A stretch of DNA of 64,000 nt from Ktedonobacter racemifer DSM 44963 (GCF_000178855.1 NZ_ADVG01000005.1:124001-188000); one strand, 5' to 3'. Shown: positions 53,458 through 62,542, counted from the stretch's first letter. Made by a program: numbers and translations. Notes: a model not told the origin generated them from the sequence alone.

Positions 53458-54606
53458 TTATGCCGCGGGCTTAAGCACGACTTTGGTCCAACCATTATCG
53501 CGCGCATCAAAGTGTTGATACGCGTCGGGGGCTTGCTCTAAGGGCAACCTGTGCGAGACGATAAACGATGGCTTCGCCTTCCCCAGGTGAATGAGGTCGC
53601 GCAGGTGACGATTGTAGTCCTTCACATTGCACTGTCCTGTGCCGATACTCTGACCCTTAAACCACAGGAGACCCCAATCGAAGGCAATCTCGCCTTGCTT
53701 GTAGAGGGGATCTTGTGGAGCTGGATCGTTAGGAACATAGACGCCAACGACCCCAATCCCTCCGGTGAACTTTACTGAACGCACCAGGTTATTCATGGTC
53801 ATGTTGGGATGCTCACGACCCTGAGGATCATGTGCCTGATAGCCCACGCACTCACAGCCTCGATCTGCACCCCTCCCATTCGTAAGTTGCAGGACACGCT
53901 CGATGGGATCTTCCTTTGAAAAATCAATTGGGATGGCCCCAATGGACTCGGCAAGCTTGAGTCGGTCCGGGTGGAAATCGACAACCATGACCTTGCTCGC
54001 CTCCTTGAGCGTCGCAGAGTAGGCTGCCATTAATCCCACCGGGCCTGAGCCATAGATGACGACGGTATCGCCCGGTTGCACACAGGCTAGCTGCGTTGCA
54101 TGCCAACCAGTCGGAAAGATGTCAGCAACCATGACGTAATCGTCCTGCTTCTCACGAGCGTCCTCTGGCAACCGTAGGCAGTTAAAATCGGCATAAGGGA
54201 CTCGGAGGTATTGTGCCTGCCCGCCCTGGTATGGTCCCATATCAGCAAAGCCATATGCTGCACCAGCCATCTTTGGATCTGGATTGGTCGTGAGGCAGAA
54301 AGCAGTCAAGCCCTTCTCACAATTGCGACAGAAGCCACAACTAACGTTAAAGGGAAGGCAGACCATGTCGCCAACCTTGATCCTGTCAACAGCATTTCCA
54401 ATCTCAACAACTTCGCCAAGATTCTCATGGCCGAAGACTCGGCCCTTTTCGAAGTCAGTGCGACCTTCGTACATGTGCAAATCGGAACCACAAATGTTGG
54501 TAGTGGTAACCTTTACCAACGCATCGGTCGGGCGCTCGATTTTTGGATCTGGCACATCTTGAATACTAACGCTACGCGGTCCGTTGTAGACAACTGCTTT
54601 CATCAT
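53458..54606 (-). CDS. Zinc-dependent, glutathione-independent formaldehyde dehydrogenase
   Basis: The 382-residue medium-chain dehydrogenase has the catalytic zinc ligands in TTNICGSDLHMYEGRTDFEK and GRVFGHENLGEVVEIG, the structural zinc loop FNVSCGFCRNCEKGLTAFC, the NAD-binding VVIYGSGPVGLMAAYSATLK followed by an acidic VVDFHPDR, and the family insertion RGADRGCECVGYQAHDPQG. These match the FdhA-type enzymes that oxidise formaldehyde or dismutate aldehydes with tightly bound NAD. Two ATGs lie at the start; the second is better spaced from GGGGG. Appears complete. Confidence 0.9.
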   Translation of the reverse strand: MMKAVVYNGPRSVSIQDVPDPKIERPTDALVKVTTTNICGSDLHMYEGRTDFEKGRVFGHENLGEVVEIGNAVDRIKVGDMVCLPFNVSCGFCRNCEKGLTAFCLTTNPDPKMAGAAYGFADMGPYQGGQAQYLRVPYADFNCLRLPEDAREKQDDYVMVADIFPTGWHATQLACVQPGDTVVIYGSGPVGLMAAYSATLKEASKVMVVDFHPDRLKLAESIGAIPIDFSKEDPIERVLQLTNGRGADRGCECVGYQAHDPQGREHPNMTMNNLVRSVKFTGGIGVVGVYVPNDPAPQDPLYKQGEIAFDWGLLWFKGQSIGTGQCNVKDYNRHLRDLIHLGKAKPSFIVSHRLPLEQAPDAYQHFDARDNGWTKVVLKPAA

Positions 54607-54919
54607 ATTCCCCCAAGCACACGGGTGTGCGTTTGTACATGTCAGTGACTACGATGTAACTCATTTCCTCGATGAGAAGAAGGGCGCTTACACGATAAAG
54701 AGACACGAAATCAGGAAATACATACGCGGGCATCAAAAAACCGCCCGTGTATTTTTCAGCGTATTCCACACAGGTCAACAAAATATACGACTGTACAGAA
54801 TATAACTAATTGTGCAATTAAGCGTATCTTTTATGGATAACACAATGTGGAAAGACCAAAGGTAACATAACAATAGGAAATTTTTATTTTTGGCAGAACC
54901 CGATTTAAGCGTTCAATAA
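54607..54919. other. Intergenic, nothing recognised
   Basis: AT-rich spacer between divergent genes; the probable promoter of the dehydrogenase lies here. The 5' part of the SGNH hydrolase, expected here, is missing. Confidence 0.4.
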
Positions 54920-55744
54920 TCTCGTGATCAGCTTTGTGGTGGCAGAGGGGGACGGGACATTACTACCGGGCACCTCATCGCCTCACAGACCTCTTATGTG
55001 TCAACTCCTGGTGCCAGAAACGCCAGCACCCTTCCAGCGGCTGAGAACCTCTTCCCTGCCTATCCACTGATGACCACAGCCTGGTGGGCACTGACCAGCG
55101 TAGAGGTCCTGCCAGAGCAGCCAACCAACGTAGTTGTCGCGCTGGGCGATTCGGCGACAGATAGTGCTTTCTCCACCGTTGATACGAACAGGCGGTATCC
55201 AGATTACCTGGCTCATCGGCTTGCAGCCCGCGGGAAAGCAGGCTTTCTGTCAGTCCTCAATGCTGGCATCAGTTGGAATGAGTTGCTAGCCACACGGTTT
55301 TCCGCCACAGGTAAGGCGACAGTGCAGCGCTTTGCCTGGGATGTGCTGGGTCAGGCAGCCGTAACAGATGTGATTGTCCAGATTGGGATCAACGATCTGC
55401 ACAATAATGCGCAAGCAAGCACAATTATCGATGGCATACAACAGCTTGCCACACTGGCGCGAACACATCATCTGCGCATCTTTGGTTCAACGATCTTACC
55501 CGGTTCGTACACACCTGAGCAGGCGGTACAGTGGCGTAGCGTAAATAGCTGGCTTCGTGAGCAGGGAGATCAGTGGTTTGATGGTGTCTTTGACTTTGCA
55601 GCAGCGTTAAGTCATCCAGAGGATGAAACCAGGCTCGATCCTCGCTGGAATTCGGGAGATGACATTCATCCCAATGATGCCGGCTACCAACGGATGGCAG
55701 AGGCGGTGGATCTCGCCAAGTTGACGGGCAATCTGGTTCTCTAG
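54920..55744 (+). pseudogene. SGNH/GDSL hydrolase, 5'-truncated
   Basis: The frame is open from a TAA at 54917 and reads DITTGHLIASQTSYVSTPG, then the GDSL block VVVALGDSATDSAFSTVDTN with the catalytic serine, VIVQIGINDLHNNAQA with the oxyanion asparagine, and the Asp-x-x-His block SGDDIHPNDAGYQRMAEAVD. The first ATG-like start is a GTG at 54998. Homologues have a longer N-terminus with a signal peptide and beta domain, so about 100 or more residues are lost here. The core could still fold; activity is uncertain. Confidence 0.75.
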
Positions 55745-55856
55745 TCTGGCTAGCTAGAAGGTTGTGGGTTTAAACTGAGCATATGGCAACGGGCGATGCT
55801 CAGTTCACACCGACTTGCCGCATCCCCATAACAACTATGATTGGATATATTCCCGA

Positions 55857-56475
55857 TTATGGCAAATTGCGATAGCGCTCTAGCACAAGATGGACAATCT
55901 CCTCCATTTTGGTTGAGGACCAGGCCGCGAAATGGTCCCAGCCGCTTGTCTGCCAATCATCAACCGGATGAGTTTCTGGCAACCAGGGGGAAAGGTCGAA
56001 ATGCAGATAGTCTGCCAGGTTCCAGATAAAAGGCTCATACAGCTTGCGTATCTCGGCCAGTTGCTGTTCCGCATCCGCCCGGCGAAAATTCAGGCCCAGC
56101 TTTTCCAGATCTTCACGTAGGTGTAGAAAATCCTCGGAAGAGAGGCGCTCAGAGGTTAGCTTTCTTGGCGATGTCAGATAGACCTGTGCTAGGTCCACTG
56201 CCGTGTGGCGCGCAATGGCGAAAAGGAAGCGGGACGTGGGCAAATCAAGCCCATCGAGACCGATCAGAAGCAGTGAACAGAGATCAAGCATCGTGGTTAA
56301 TGCCGCTAGCCAGGACTGCCGCTCGTGCTGAGAGCGATAGTGAAGCAGAGCTGGATACGAGAAATGGCTCTCCAGAATATCAGCACACCATAGTTCCCAG
56401 TTTCGTAGGATATGCCTCATCTCTTCCTCACTAGCGTGTGTCTCATGCTGACGGCGTAGCCACTCAAGGGCATTA
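55857..56475 (-). pseudogene. C-terminal half of an interrupted potassium-channel gene
   Basis: Reverse-strand sequence from the IS630 boundary reads NALEWLRRQHETHASEEEMR, then HILRNWELWCADILESHFSY, RSQHERQSWLAALTTMLDLC, and a cytoplasmic helical domain to a stop at 55857. Alone it opens at ATG 56420. Removing the IS (56476-58943) and one TA joins it in frame to the channel half at 58944-59487, giving 387 codons including the stop. Without repair only a soluble fragment could be made. Confidence 0.88.
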
Positions 56476-56496
56476 CAGCGGTGTCCAGAAGGGTTG
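56476..56496. repeat. Left inverted repeat of the cargo-carrying IS630 element
   Basis: CAGCGGTGTCCAGAAGG followed by GTTG. Complement of 58923-58943 with one mismatch at position 18. A TA lies directly outside. A -10-like TATGAT lies just inside, ahead of the transposase GTG. Confidence 0.9.
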
Positions 56497-56516
56497 ATCT
56501 ATGATACACTGTCTGC

Positions 56517-57524
56517 GTGAAAGCCTATTCTCAAGACCTACGTCAACGCGTGCTGCGAGCCATCGGCCAAGGAAAAAAGCAGGCCGAAGTTGCAGAGATG
56601 TTTGCCATTTCCACCGCCACCATCAAACGCTATCTCAAAGCGCGACGAGAGAGGGGGCATGTCTTGCCCCAACCAATCCCTGGTCGTCCCAGCATCAAAG
56701 GAGCGGCCTCGCAGGCTGGCTTGCTCGACCAGTTAGAGGCCAACCCCGATGCGACCCGAGAGCAGCACTGCCAGATGTGGGAAGCCAGGACCGGCACCAA
56801 GGTCAGCCCCGCTTCCATCAGCCGTGCCAGAATGGCTTTAGGCTGGACGCGAAAAAAAAAGATTCTGAGAGCCAGCGAACAGGATGAAGCGGAACGCGCC
56901 GTCTGGCAGGAGCAAGCCAAGCAGTTGCCCACCCAAGATCTGGTCATCGTGGATGAGACGGGTTCGCGGATCAACATGACGCCGCTGTATGCCTATGCTC
57001 CGCAAGGAAAGCGGGCCATCGGTACGGTTCCCCGCAACTACGGGGCGAATTTGACATTAATTGCCTCGTTGTCGGTGCAAGGCATGGGCGAATCGATGCT
57101 GCTGGATGGCGCAGCTGATGCCGCCGCCTTTGAGACCTACATCGAGCAAATCCTGGCTCCCAGCTTGCGCGAAGGCCAGATCGTGATCCTGGACAATCTC
57201 TCGATACACCTGGGGCCTCGGGTCAAAGAGGCCATCGAAGCCCGAGGATGCCAACTCCTGTTTCTGCCTGCCTACTCGCCTGATTTCTCCCCGATAGAGG
57301 GAGCGTTTTCCAAATTGAAAACGATCTTGCGACGGGTCGGCGCTCGTACGCGCGAGGCGCTCCAAGACGCGATCATTGAGGTATTGCCTCGCATTACTCC
57401 TGCCGATGCGCTCGGCTGGTTTCTGCATTGTGGCTATCCTACGCCTTCGACGCTCCTGGATGGCGCAACAAGAAGGGAACCAGAAGCCGCGAAGTACGAA
57501 AGGCGGAGTGAGTTACCGCAATGA
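56517..57524 (+). CDS. IS630-family transposase, intact
   Basis: The 335-residue protein starts with GTG 56517 (MKAYSQDLRQRVLRAIGQGK). It has a helix-turn-helix (QAEVAEMFAISTATIKRYLK), a linker with KVSPASISRARMALGWTRKK, and the DDE core: QDLVIVDETGSRINMTPLYA, GQIVILDNLSIHLGPRVKEA and LPAYSPDFSPIEGAFSKLKT. These are the D, D and E of the IS630/Tc1-mariner superfamily. No frameshift is present. It should cut at the TA-flanked inverted repeats. Its stop lies 67 bases before the cargo gene on the same strand. Confidence 0.93.
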   Translation: MKAYSQDLRQRVLRAIGQGKKQAEVAEMFAISTATIKRYLKARRERGHVLPQPIPGRPSIKGAASQAGLLDQLEANPDATREQHCQMWEARTGTKVSPASISRARMALGWTRKKKILRASEQDEAERAVWQEQAKQLPTQDLVIVDETGSRINMTPLYAYAPQGKRAIGTVPRNYGANLTLIASLSVQGMGESMLLDGAADAAAFETYIEQILAPSLREGQIVILDNLSIHLGPRVKEAIEARGCQLLFLPAYSPDFSPIEGAFSKLKTILRRVGARTREALQDAIIEVLPRITPADALGWFLHCGYPTPSTLLDGATRREPEAAKYERRSELPQ

Positions 57525-57591
57525 GCACACGGAGAGAGAATAGAGAGCCAAAACGACCAGGAAGGTGAATATCCTTCAAGGAGCAATGCCT

Positions 57592-58827
57592 ATGAACGCA
57601 CCTTTTCCGATGGAGGAACAGCCCTTTTGGGCAGTGATTGAGCAAACCAGACAAGCTACAACTCAACAGGAGCAAACGCAGCGGCTCGCTTATGGGCTGC
57701 ATGCCCTTTCGCCTGAGCAGATTCGAGCCTTTGACCAACGCTTCCGTTCCTTATCCAACGATCTGTTCCCATCCCAATCCCTGCGACAACTGCTGCTCAA
57801 TCGGCATTACACCTGGGGAGACGATAGCTGGCACTACTTTCTGTCCTGGATCATCATGCAGGGAAACGATGCCTACACCCTGGCATCCCACGCTTCAGCA
57901 AACCTTCTCCCTTTGATTCACGCGCATTCAAAGCCAGCAAAGGGATTAGCAGATATCCCCACCTGGTTTCGCCCCAGATGGCTTCCAGATTTTGAAGGAA
58001 GTGCATATGTTGCCGGGAAAGTCTACCTGAAAAAAACGGGACACGAGATCGAGGAGGACGAGGCCCAAGAAGATGAGCACCAGCAGGAACCAGAACCCAA
58101 CGAATGGGAGGCCCTCCGGATCGCACGAGCCCGTGGCCATAGTCTCCTTCTTCAAGGGTTACGACGCCTTGCAGCACGGCGCAAGCAAGAAGAGGAAACA
58201 GATCTGAACGAGGCCGCCTGGGCGTCCAAGCAGTTTTATGCGCTCAATCGGCATGTTCTCAATCCGTACGGCACCCATCGTCCCTGGAGCTTGGATCGCC
58301 ATCGGTACGAAGAGGCCCTGGAAGCTTTTAAACAGGTGCTACGCTTGCAACCTGATAATCTCTTTGCTCACCGCAAAAAAGGTCAAGCGTTGCAAGCGTT
58401 GGGACGGTATGAAGAAGCTTTGATTATCTTCGGTCAGCTTATCCATCTTACACCCGAAGATCTCTCGCTATTCTATGAGAAAGGGGCTCTCTTCTTCGAA
58501 GCCGAGCGCTACTGCGAGGCGCTTGCCGTCTTTGATCAGATCTTCCGTCGCAATCCTGACGATGCCATGCTTCATTACTACCAAGGTCTTGCCCTGCTTC
58601 GTCTTGGACGCATCCAGGAAGCACTCGGGGCGTTTGAACAGACGCTCCAGCTCGATCCGGACTACTTGCCTGCATACATCGCTCAAGGCAAGCTACTGGT
58701 GCAAAGCGGGCGTTCTCAGGAAGCGCTTCATGCCTGCGAACAGGTATTGCGCCTCAATCCACAAACGGCATGGGCGGTCCAAACGCACCAGGTGCTTCTC
58801 AGGCACGTTGAACGCAACGATCAGTGA
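57592..58827 (+). CDS. DUF4240-like plus TPR cargo protein of the IS630 element
   Basis: The 411-residue protein begins PFWAVIEQTRQATTQQEQTQ and HALSPEQIRAFDQRFRSLSN, then YTWGDDSWHYFLSWIIMQGN. The F-W-x-x-I-E ... L-x-x-L-S-P-E-Q-I-x-x-F ... Y-F-x-x-W-(L/I)-I-x-x-G order matches DUF4240 as I remember it. An acidic low-complexity linker follows (EEDEAQEDEHQQEPEPNE), then about five TPR repeats (residues 235-405, RYEEALEAFKQVLRLQPDNL, GLALLRLGRIQEALGAFEQT). Cytoplasmic; function unknown. Protein binding through the TPRs is inferred. AAGGAG eight bases upstream fixes ATG 57592. It lies wholly inside the inverted repeats. Confidence 0.85.
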   Translation: MNAPFPMEEQPFWAVIEQTRQATTQQEQTQRLAYGLHALSPEQIRAFDQRFRSLSNDLFPSQSLRQLLLNRHYTWGDDSWHYFLSWIIMQGNDAYTLASHASANLLPLIHAHSKPAKGLADIPTWFRPRWLPDFEGSAYVAGKVYLKKTGHEIEEDEAQEDEHQQEPEPNEWEALRIARARGHSLLLQGLRRLAARRKQEEETDLNEAAWASKQFYALNRHVLNPYGTHRPWSLDRHRYEEALEAFKQVLRLQPDNLFAHRKKGQALQALGRYEEALIIFGQLIHLTPEDLSLFYEKGALFFEAERYCEALAVFDQIFRRNPDDAMLHYYQGLALLRLGRIQEALGAFEQTLQLDPDYLPAYIAQGKLLVQSGRSQEALHACEQVLRLNPQTAWAVQTHQVLLRHVERNDQ

Positions 58828-58922
58828 CCGAGATCGTTGCCCTCCCTCGACCAGAACCGCGATCTGTCCATGCTGATGAGGAGACGATGGCGGAACATCA
58901 TTCAGCAACGCTCACTGGAGCG

Positions 58923-58943
58923 CAATCCTTCTGGACACCGCTG
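58923..58943. repeat. Right inverted repeat of the cargo-carrying IS630 element
   Basis: CAATCCTTCTGGACACCGCTG, followed directly by the TA target copy at 58944-58945. Confidence 0.9.
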
Positions 58944-59487
58944 TAGGAGGTGAGCCAGCATGCACGTCTAGCAGGGCAATCTGGTCTTCGCGCCGCGAAA
59001 AGGCCTGGTACACAACGGGCACATACCCGATGATCAGTGCCAGAAAGCCAAACCCTATTCCTGCTTCCGCTACTGTTAAAATACGTGCTAAAGTCCCAAA
59101 GGGAGTGACATCACCCAGGCCTAATGTAAAAAAGGTGGTACCACTCAAGTAAATATAAGTGCCAAAAGTGGTAGCCGTCTCTGGCGCCCGAAGCGGATCA
59201 GTGAAACCCCATTGAATAAGAGCAAACGCCAGGATCAACCCAATGGCCCAGAGAGCCAATGTCAATAACAGCAACAGCGGTCCAAAATAACTAAGATACA
59301 CCTCGCGCCAAGCACGTGATCGTACTGCGCGCGCCCCCAGCGACCAGCATTTCCAGAGCACATTATGCCACAAGTGAGACAGCTTGATTCTACGTTTGAC
59401 TCTACGCGGGAGAACCATCGTTTCAAAGCTGTCGAGCAAGATGATCGACAATAACAATAGCCCTAACACAATAGCGAGAATATGCAT
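58944..59487 (-). pseudogene. N-terminal half of an interrupted potassium-channel gene
   Basis: From ATG 59487 the reverse strand encodes an N-terminal membrane helix (HILAIVLGLLLLSIILLDSF), a basic loop, a second helix (PLLLLLTLALWAIGLILAFA), the pore with selectivity filter LSGTTFFTLGLGDVTPFG, a following helix (GIGFGFLALIIGYVPVVYQA) and the start of the cytoplasmic domain (DQIALLDVHAGSPP). TLGLGD is a K+-channel-type filter. Translation would now run on into the IS end and stop at 58912, giving a 191-residue pore protein without its regulatory domain. The rest of the gene is at 55857-56475. Confidence 0.88.
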
Positions 59488-59737
59488 AGCCCGGCGCTTT
59501 CTTGTTCGCTGTCACTCCCTGCACACCTTTCTGTAACCATTCCTCAGTGCCATTCATTTCTGCACCACCTATAATAGGAAGACCTACCACACTTATGGTA
59601 CTTCACGACGAAAGATGTTCACCGAAACCGCCGCAGGATGCCCCTGCCCTTTCAGGCATGGGGAGGAATGCGGCGTTCCTTTATAGGTGGCTTGGGTGAG
59701 ATATACCGTAGACATTCTTTCATCTGCTCCTTCTCTA
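59488..59737. other. Intergenic; probable left part of the TnpB element
   Basis: A hairpin CCCCTGCC-CTTTCA-GGCATGGGG lies near 59641-59663. It resembles the subterminal hairpins of IS200/IS605-type elements and may mark the left end of the TnpB element or a relic of an older one. No gene seen. Confidence 0.4.
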
Positions 59738-59767
59738 TTGACAAGTAGATGAAAACTATGGTATACT
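59738..59767 (+). promoter_or_regulatory. Strong sigma-70-type promoter of tnpB
   Basis: TTGACA (59738-59743), an 18-base spacer and TATACT (59762-59767) lie directly upstream of tnpB. The expected transcription start falls at about 59774-59775, where the ATG begins, so the transcript may be leaderless. Confidence 0.7.
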
Positions 59768-59774
59768 TCAAGGC

Positions 59775-61082
59775 ATGAAAACGGTATTAACAGCGAAGCT
59801 CAAATTGAATACAACGCCCGAGCAATTCAAGGCATTACGTGAGACGCAACTGGCATATCGTGATGCTCTCAACTATGTCAGTACATATGCCTTTGAGAAC
59901 GGCAAGATGAGTAATGCTGTTCGTCTGCAAGATGGCACGTATGATGAGATTCGCCTCCGTTTTCACCTTCCCTCGCAAATGGCCTGTTCTGTTCCTCGCC
60001 AGGTTGGAGCCACCTATAAAGCTCTCTGGACAAAGGCGAAGAACAATGCTGCTCATCTTCAGGCAAAAAAGACCAAAAAGCGGTACAAAGGGCTTGATAA
60101 AGCCCCTACGTTTCTCTCTCCCACGCTGACCTACCAATATAAGAAGGATTACACGTTCAAGAAAGAGCAGCAGGTGAGTATCCTCACGCTTGAGGGACGT
60201 GTCAAGGTTGCCTATACTGGCTATGATAAGCACGTGGCCTTGATCCAGCGTGGAGCGGAGATTGGTGTATCGAAACTTTGGTATGACAAGCCCAAGAAGC
60301 AGTTTTACCTCCTCGTCTCCCTCGAAGTGGAGACGGCTGATCCTACCCCAGAAACGCACAAGCAGGTCGTTGGCGTGGATGTAGGGATGCGATACCTTGC
60401 TGTCACGGCGACGATGCAAGGCAAGTGCACCTTCCATGCTGATATCTCTCCTCTTGCCAAATCACACCACGACGCACGACTGAGAAAGCGTCTGCAAAAG
60501 AAAGGCACTCGTTCTGCGACCAGGAAACTGGTTGCCATGAGTGGACGAGAGAGACGGTTGAAGCAGAATACCAATCATGTCGTGAGTAAGCGGATCGTCC
60601 TAGAGCACCCTCGAAGCTTGATTGGACTGGAGAATCTGACAGACATTCGAGAGCGGAACAAACGACGGAAAGGCAAAAAAGCCAGTGCAAAACAACGAAA
60701 AGCCAATCGTACCTCCTCCAAATGGGCTTTTTCTGAGTTGCATAGCATGATTGCCTATAAAGCCCTCATGCATCGAAGTATGGCGATCAAGGTGGATGCC
60801 AACTCTACCTCGCAGGCCTGCCCCAAATGTGGGCACACCTGCAAAGAGAATCACCCGAACCATGGGTTAATGTTTGTCTGTAAGAATTGTCAGTACATGC
60901 TCCATGCCGATCTAGTTGGCGCTAGGAATATTGCAATGAGAACGCTTCTTATCCGGCAAGACTGGATAGGAACGGGGCAATTGTCAGTTGTACCTGATGT
61001 GTCGGACGATGAAGCCAAAGCAGCACGCCTGAAAAGGTATGCTGAGTTGCGGTGGAGTTCAGACACAAGCCCTCGGCTTTAG
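59775..61082 (+). CDS. tnpB: TnpB-type RNA-guided nuclease (IS200/IS605-associated)
   Basis: The 435-residue protein has the N-terminal wedge region (MKTVLTAKLKLNTTPEQFKA), and the split RuvC site with aspartate in QVVGVDVGMRYLAVTA, glutamate in LIGLENLTDIRERNKR and aspartate in MLHADLVGARNIAMR. A zinc ribbon, CPKCGHTCKENHPNHGLMFV followed by CKNC, lies between the last two. All catalytic residues are present. TnpB cuts DNA under guidance of an RNA made from the element's right end. No TnpA transposase is nearby, so this is a TnpB-only (IS1341-type) copy. The C-terminus RWSSDTSPRL overlaps the guide-RNA region. Confidence 0.92.
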   Translation: MKTVLTAKLKLNTTPEQFKALRETQLAYRDALNYVSTYAFENGKMSNAVRLQDGTYDEIRLRFHLPSQMACSVPRQVGATYKALWTKAKNNAAHLQAKKTKKRYKGLDKAPTFLSPTLTYQYKKDYTFKKEQQVSILTLEGRVKVAYTGYDKHVALIQRGAEIGVSKLWYDKPKKQFYLLVSLEVETADPTPETHKQVVGVDVGMRYLAVTATMQGKCTFHADISPLAKSHHDARLRKRLQKKGTRSATRKLVAMSGRERRLKQNTNHVVSKRIVLEHPRSLIGLENLTDIRERNKRRKGKKASAKQRKANRTSSKWAFSELHSMIAYKALMHRSMAIKVDANSTSQACPKCGHTCKENHPNHGLMFVCKNCQYMLHADLVGARNIAMRTLLIRQDWIGTGQLSVVPDVSDDEAKAARLKRYAELRWSSDTSPRL

Positions 61083-61100
61083 CCGTAGGGTATCTGACTC
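60950..61100 (+). ncRNA. Candidate omega RNA (right-end guide RNA) of TnpB
   Basis: In known TnpB systems the guide RNA covers the 3' end of tnpB and the right end, with the guide just outside. Here a hairpin CCCTCGGC-TTTA-GCCGTAGGG lies at 61070-61090 across the stop codon. DNA from about 61010 to 61098 resembles the relic at 40396-40560. Similarity ends after CTGAC, so the guide probably starts near 61099 (TCCTTGATACTTG). Start and end are estimates. Confidence 0.5.
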
Positions 61101-61270
61101 CTTGATACTTGAAAACGATAACCTGCAAAATATTAGAGTACTACGGCCTATTGCTCTCATCAACGAAAATATACCAAACACCTACCACTGGTTGAGCCGG
61201 AGTCCTGAACAGATACTAGCAGAGCCAATAGTAGTTAGAAGGACACACTATTCAGACAGGAGGACATTTC

Positions 61271-61624
61271 GTGAGCATACACTCCAACCTTTTCACTGTG
61301 AGTGACCAGGCATTCCAGAAGTTCATTAGCCAACCCGATCAGCCCGTCATTATCGATTTCTGGGCCCCCTGGTGTGGTCCCTGCCGTGCGATCGCTCCTG
61401 TCTTTGAGCGCTTGAGCGATCAGTATCAGGGAAAATTACGCTTTGCCAGAATGAATATTGACGAGCATCCCAACGCAGCCAGGACACTGGGCATTCAAGC
61501 CATCCCCACACTGGTCATCTTCCATAAAGGGAACGTCGTCGAGCGCATCGTTGGTCCAAATCCAGCGCAATTGCAGTCCGTGATTGATCGCATTCTAACG
61601 AAGATAACAGGCCCAGTTTACTGA
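61271..61624 (+). CDS. trxA: Thioredoxin
   Basis: The 117-residue protein has the thioredoxin fold with VIIDFWAPWCGPCRAIAPVF (WCGPC redox site), FARMNIDEHPNAARTLGIQA and the cis-proline loop IPTLVIFHKGNVVERIVG. It reduces protein disulfides in the cytoplasm. The start is GTG 61271, six bases after AGGAGG. It is a short single-domain thioredoxin; the TrxR-like fusion at 20.3 kb lacks CxxC and may not be its reductase. Confidence 0.94.
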   Translation: MSIHSNLFTVSDQAFQKFISQPDQPVIIDFWAPWCGPCRAIAPVFERLSDQYQGKLRFARMNIDEHPNAARTLGIQAIPTLVIFHKGNVVERIVGPNPAQLQSVIDRILTKITGPVY

Positions 61625-61870
61625 AATGCCTTTACATGAGGCTAGCTCGTCTTTAAAGGAGCCAAGAAAGATAGAGAACGTACAAAAGTCCCCAGAAACA
61701 CACAAAGAAAGATCTTTTCTAAAGAGTACGTTGAAAATGCTGGAATGTGAGGCCTCCAGCGTTTTCAACGGACATACATTTATTTGGATACAGAGTCGTC
61801 TCATCTCAAGCACCGGAAACTCAGCAAGAGGTCAGTCAGCCAGCGCGGTAGAATCAGTTGAAGCATCACC

Positions 61871-62056
61871 TCACACCTTTGGATCTTCAGATGCATTGTA
61901 GCCGAACATAGTCCAGGCGTGAAGGTCGCTTGCAGACGCAGCCCTGGCTCGCTGAGGATTCAAGAAAACCAACAGAGCAATAAGTAGCGGCAAAATCACT
62001 ATCCGCAAGCAGTAGACAGGCTCCATATGCCGTCGCAATGAGGCTTCCATGCGCAT
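61871..62056 (-). CDS. Small single-helix membrane or exported protein
   Basis: The 61-residue product has a basic N-terminus, a hydrophobic helix (CLRIVILPLLIALLVFLNPQ) and an AAS-type region (RARAASASDLH) that could be a signal-peptidase site. AGGGGAGG six bases upstream of ATG 62056 gives good support for translation. No family recognised. Confidence 0.55.
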   Translation of the reverse strand: MRMEASLRRHMEPVYCLRIVILPLLIALLVFLNPQRARAASASDLHAWTMFGYNASEDPKV

Positions 62057-62542
62057 AAAGCAGCCTCCCCTTGACAGGTACCTAGCCTGTCAGGTAGCTA
62101 AAAGACAATCGCTACTGAGTAAACGTGGTCCTCTCGGCCTTTTTTGTGGACAAAATTATGCAAACACGAGATCCCGGGCAAGAGCCAAGGCAAACTTTCA
62201 TTTTAGATAGGACACAGCAAAAATCTTTTTATGAAAAGCAAATTATGTCAGGTAATGTGCCGATGCGTACAGAAGATTTTTTGATAGTTAAGCATTGTTG
62301 CAATTCCTAGAACCTTCGGCTGTAGGCAAGAGCTTGCTCACTTCTACTAATGCCTCCTCACCCAACTGCTCCAAACGCTCTAGTACTCTGTCAAAGTTGA
62401 TTGGAAAGGTGGGGAGTGCAGAGGGGAGTCAGCCTCTCTGCATCCAACTTCCCTGCCGCCGCAGGCGGCAGACATCTCTTTCAGATGAAAGGTAACAGAA
62501 CACTAGCCTTTGCTGGATATACTAAAAAAGGAGGGAAGAACT
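62057..62542. other. Intergenic with one small reverse-strand fragment
   Basis: A startless reverse-strand frame (62305-62440) reads PTFPINFDRVLERLEQLGEE then ALVEVSKLLPTAEGS and looks like the tail of a lost gene. A perfect palindrome CTGCCGCC-GCA-GGCGGCAG lies near 62456-62474. Nothing else was recognised. Confidence 0.35.

Larger units (their letters stand above)
56476..58943 (+). mobile_element. Cargo-carrying IS630-type element, 2468 bp
   Basis: The ends are inverted repeats CAGCGGTGTCCAGAAGG at 56476-56492 and its complement at 58927-58943, extending to 21 bases with one mismatch. Each end is flanked by TA (56474-56475 and 58944-58945), the target duplication of IS630/mariner-type elements. 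Inside lie a complete transposase gene and a second gene of 411 codons unrelated to transposition. The element interrupts a K+ channel gene. Ordinary IS630 elements are 1.0-1.3 kb, so this one is about twice the usual size. Confidence 0.93.
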
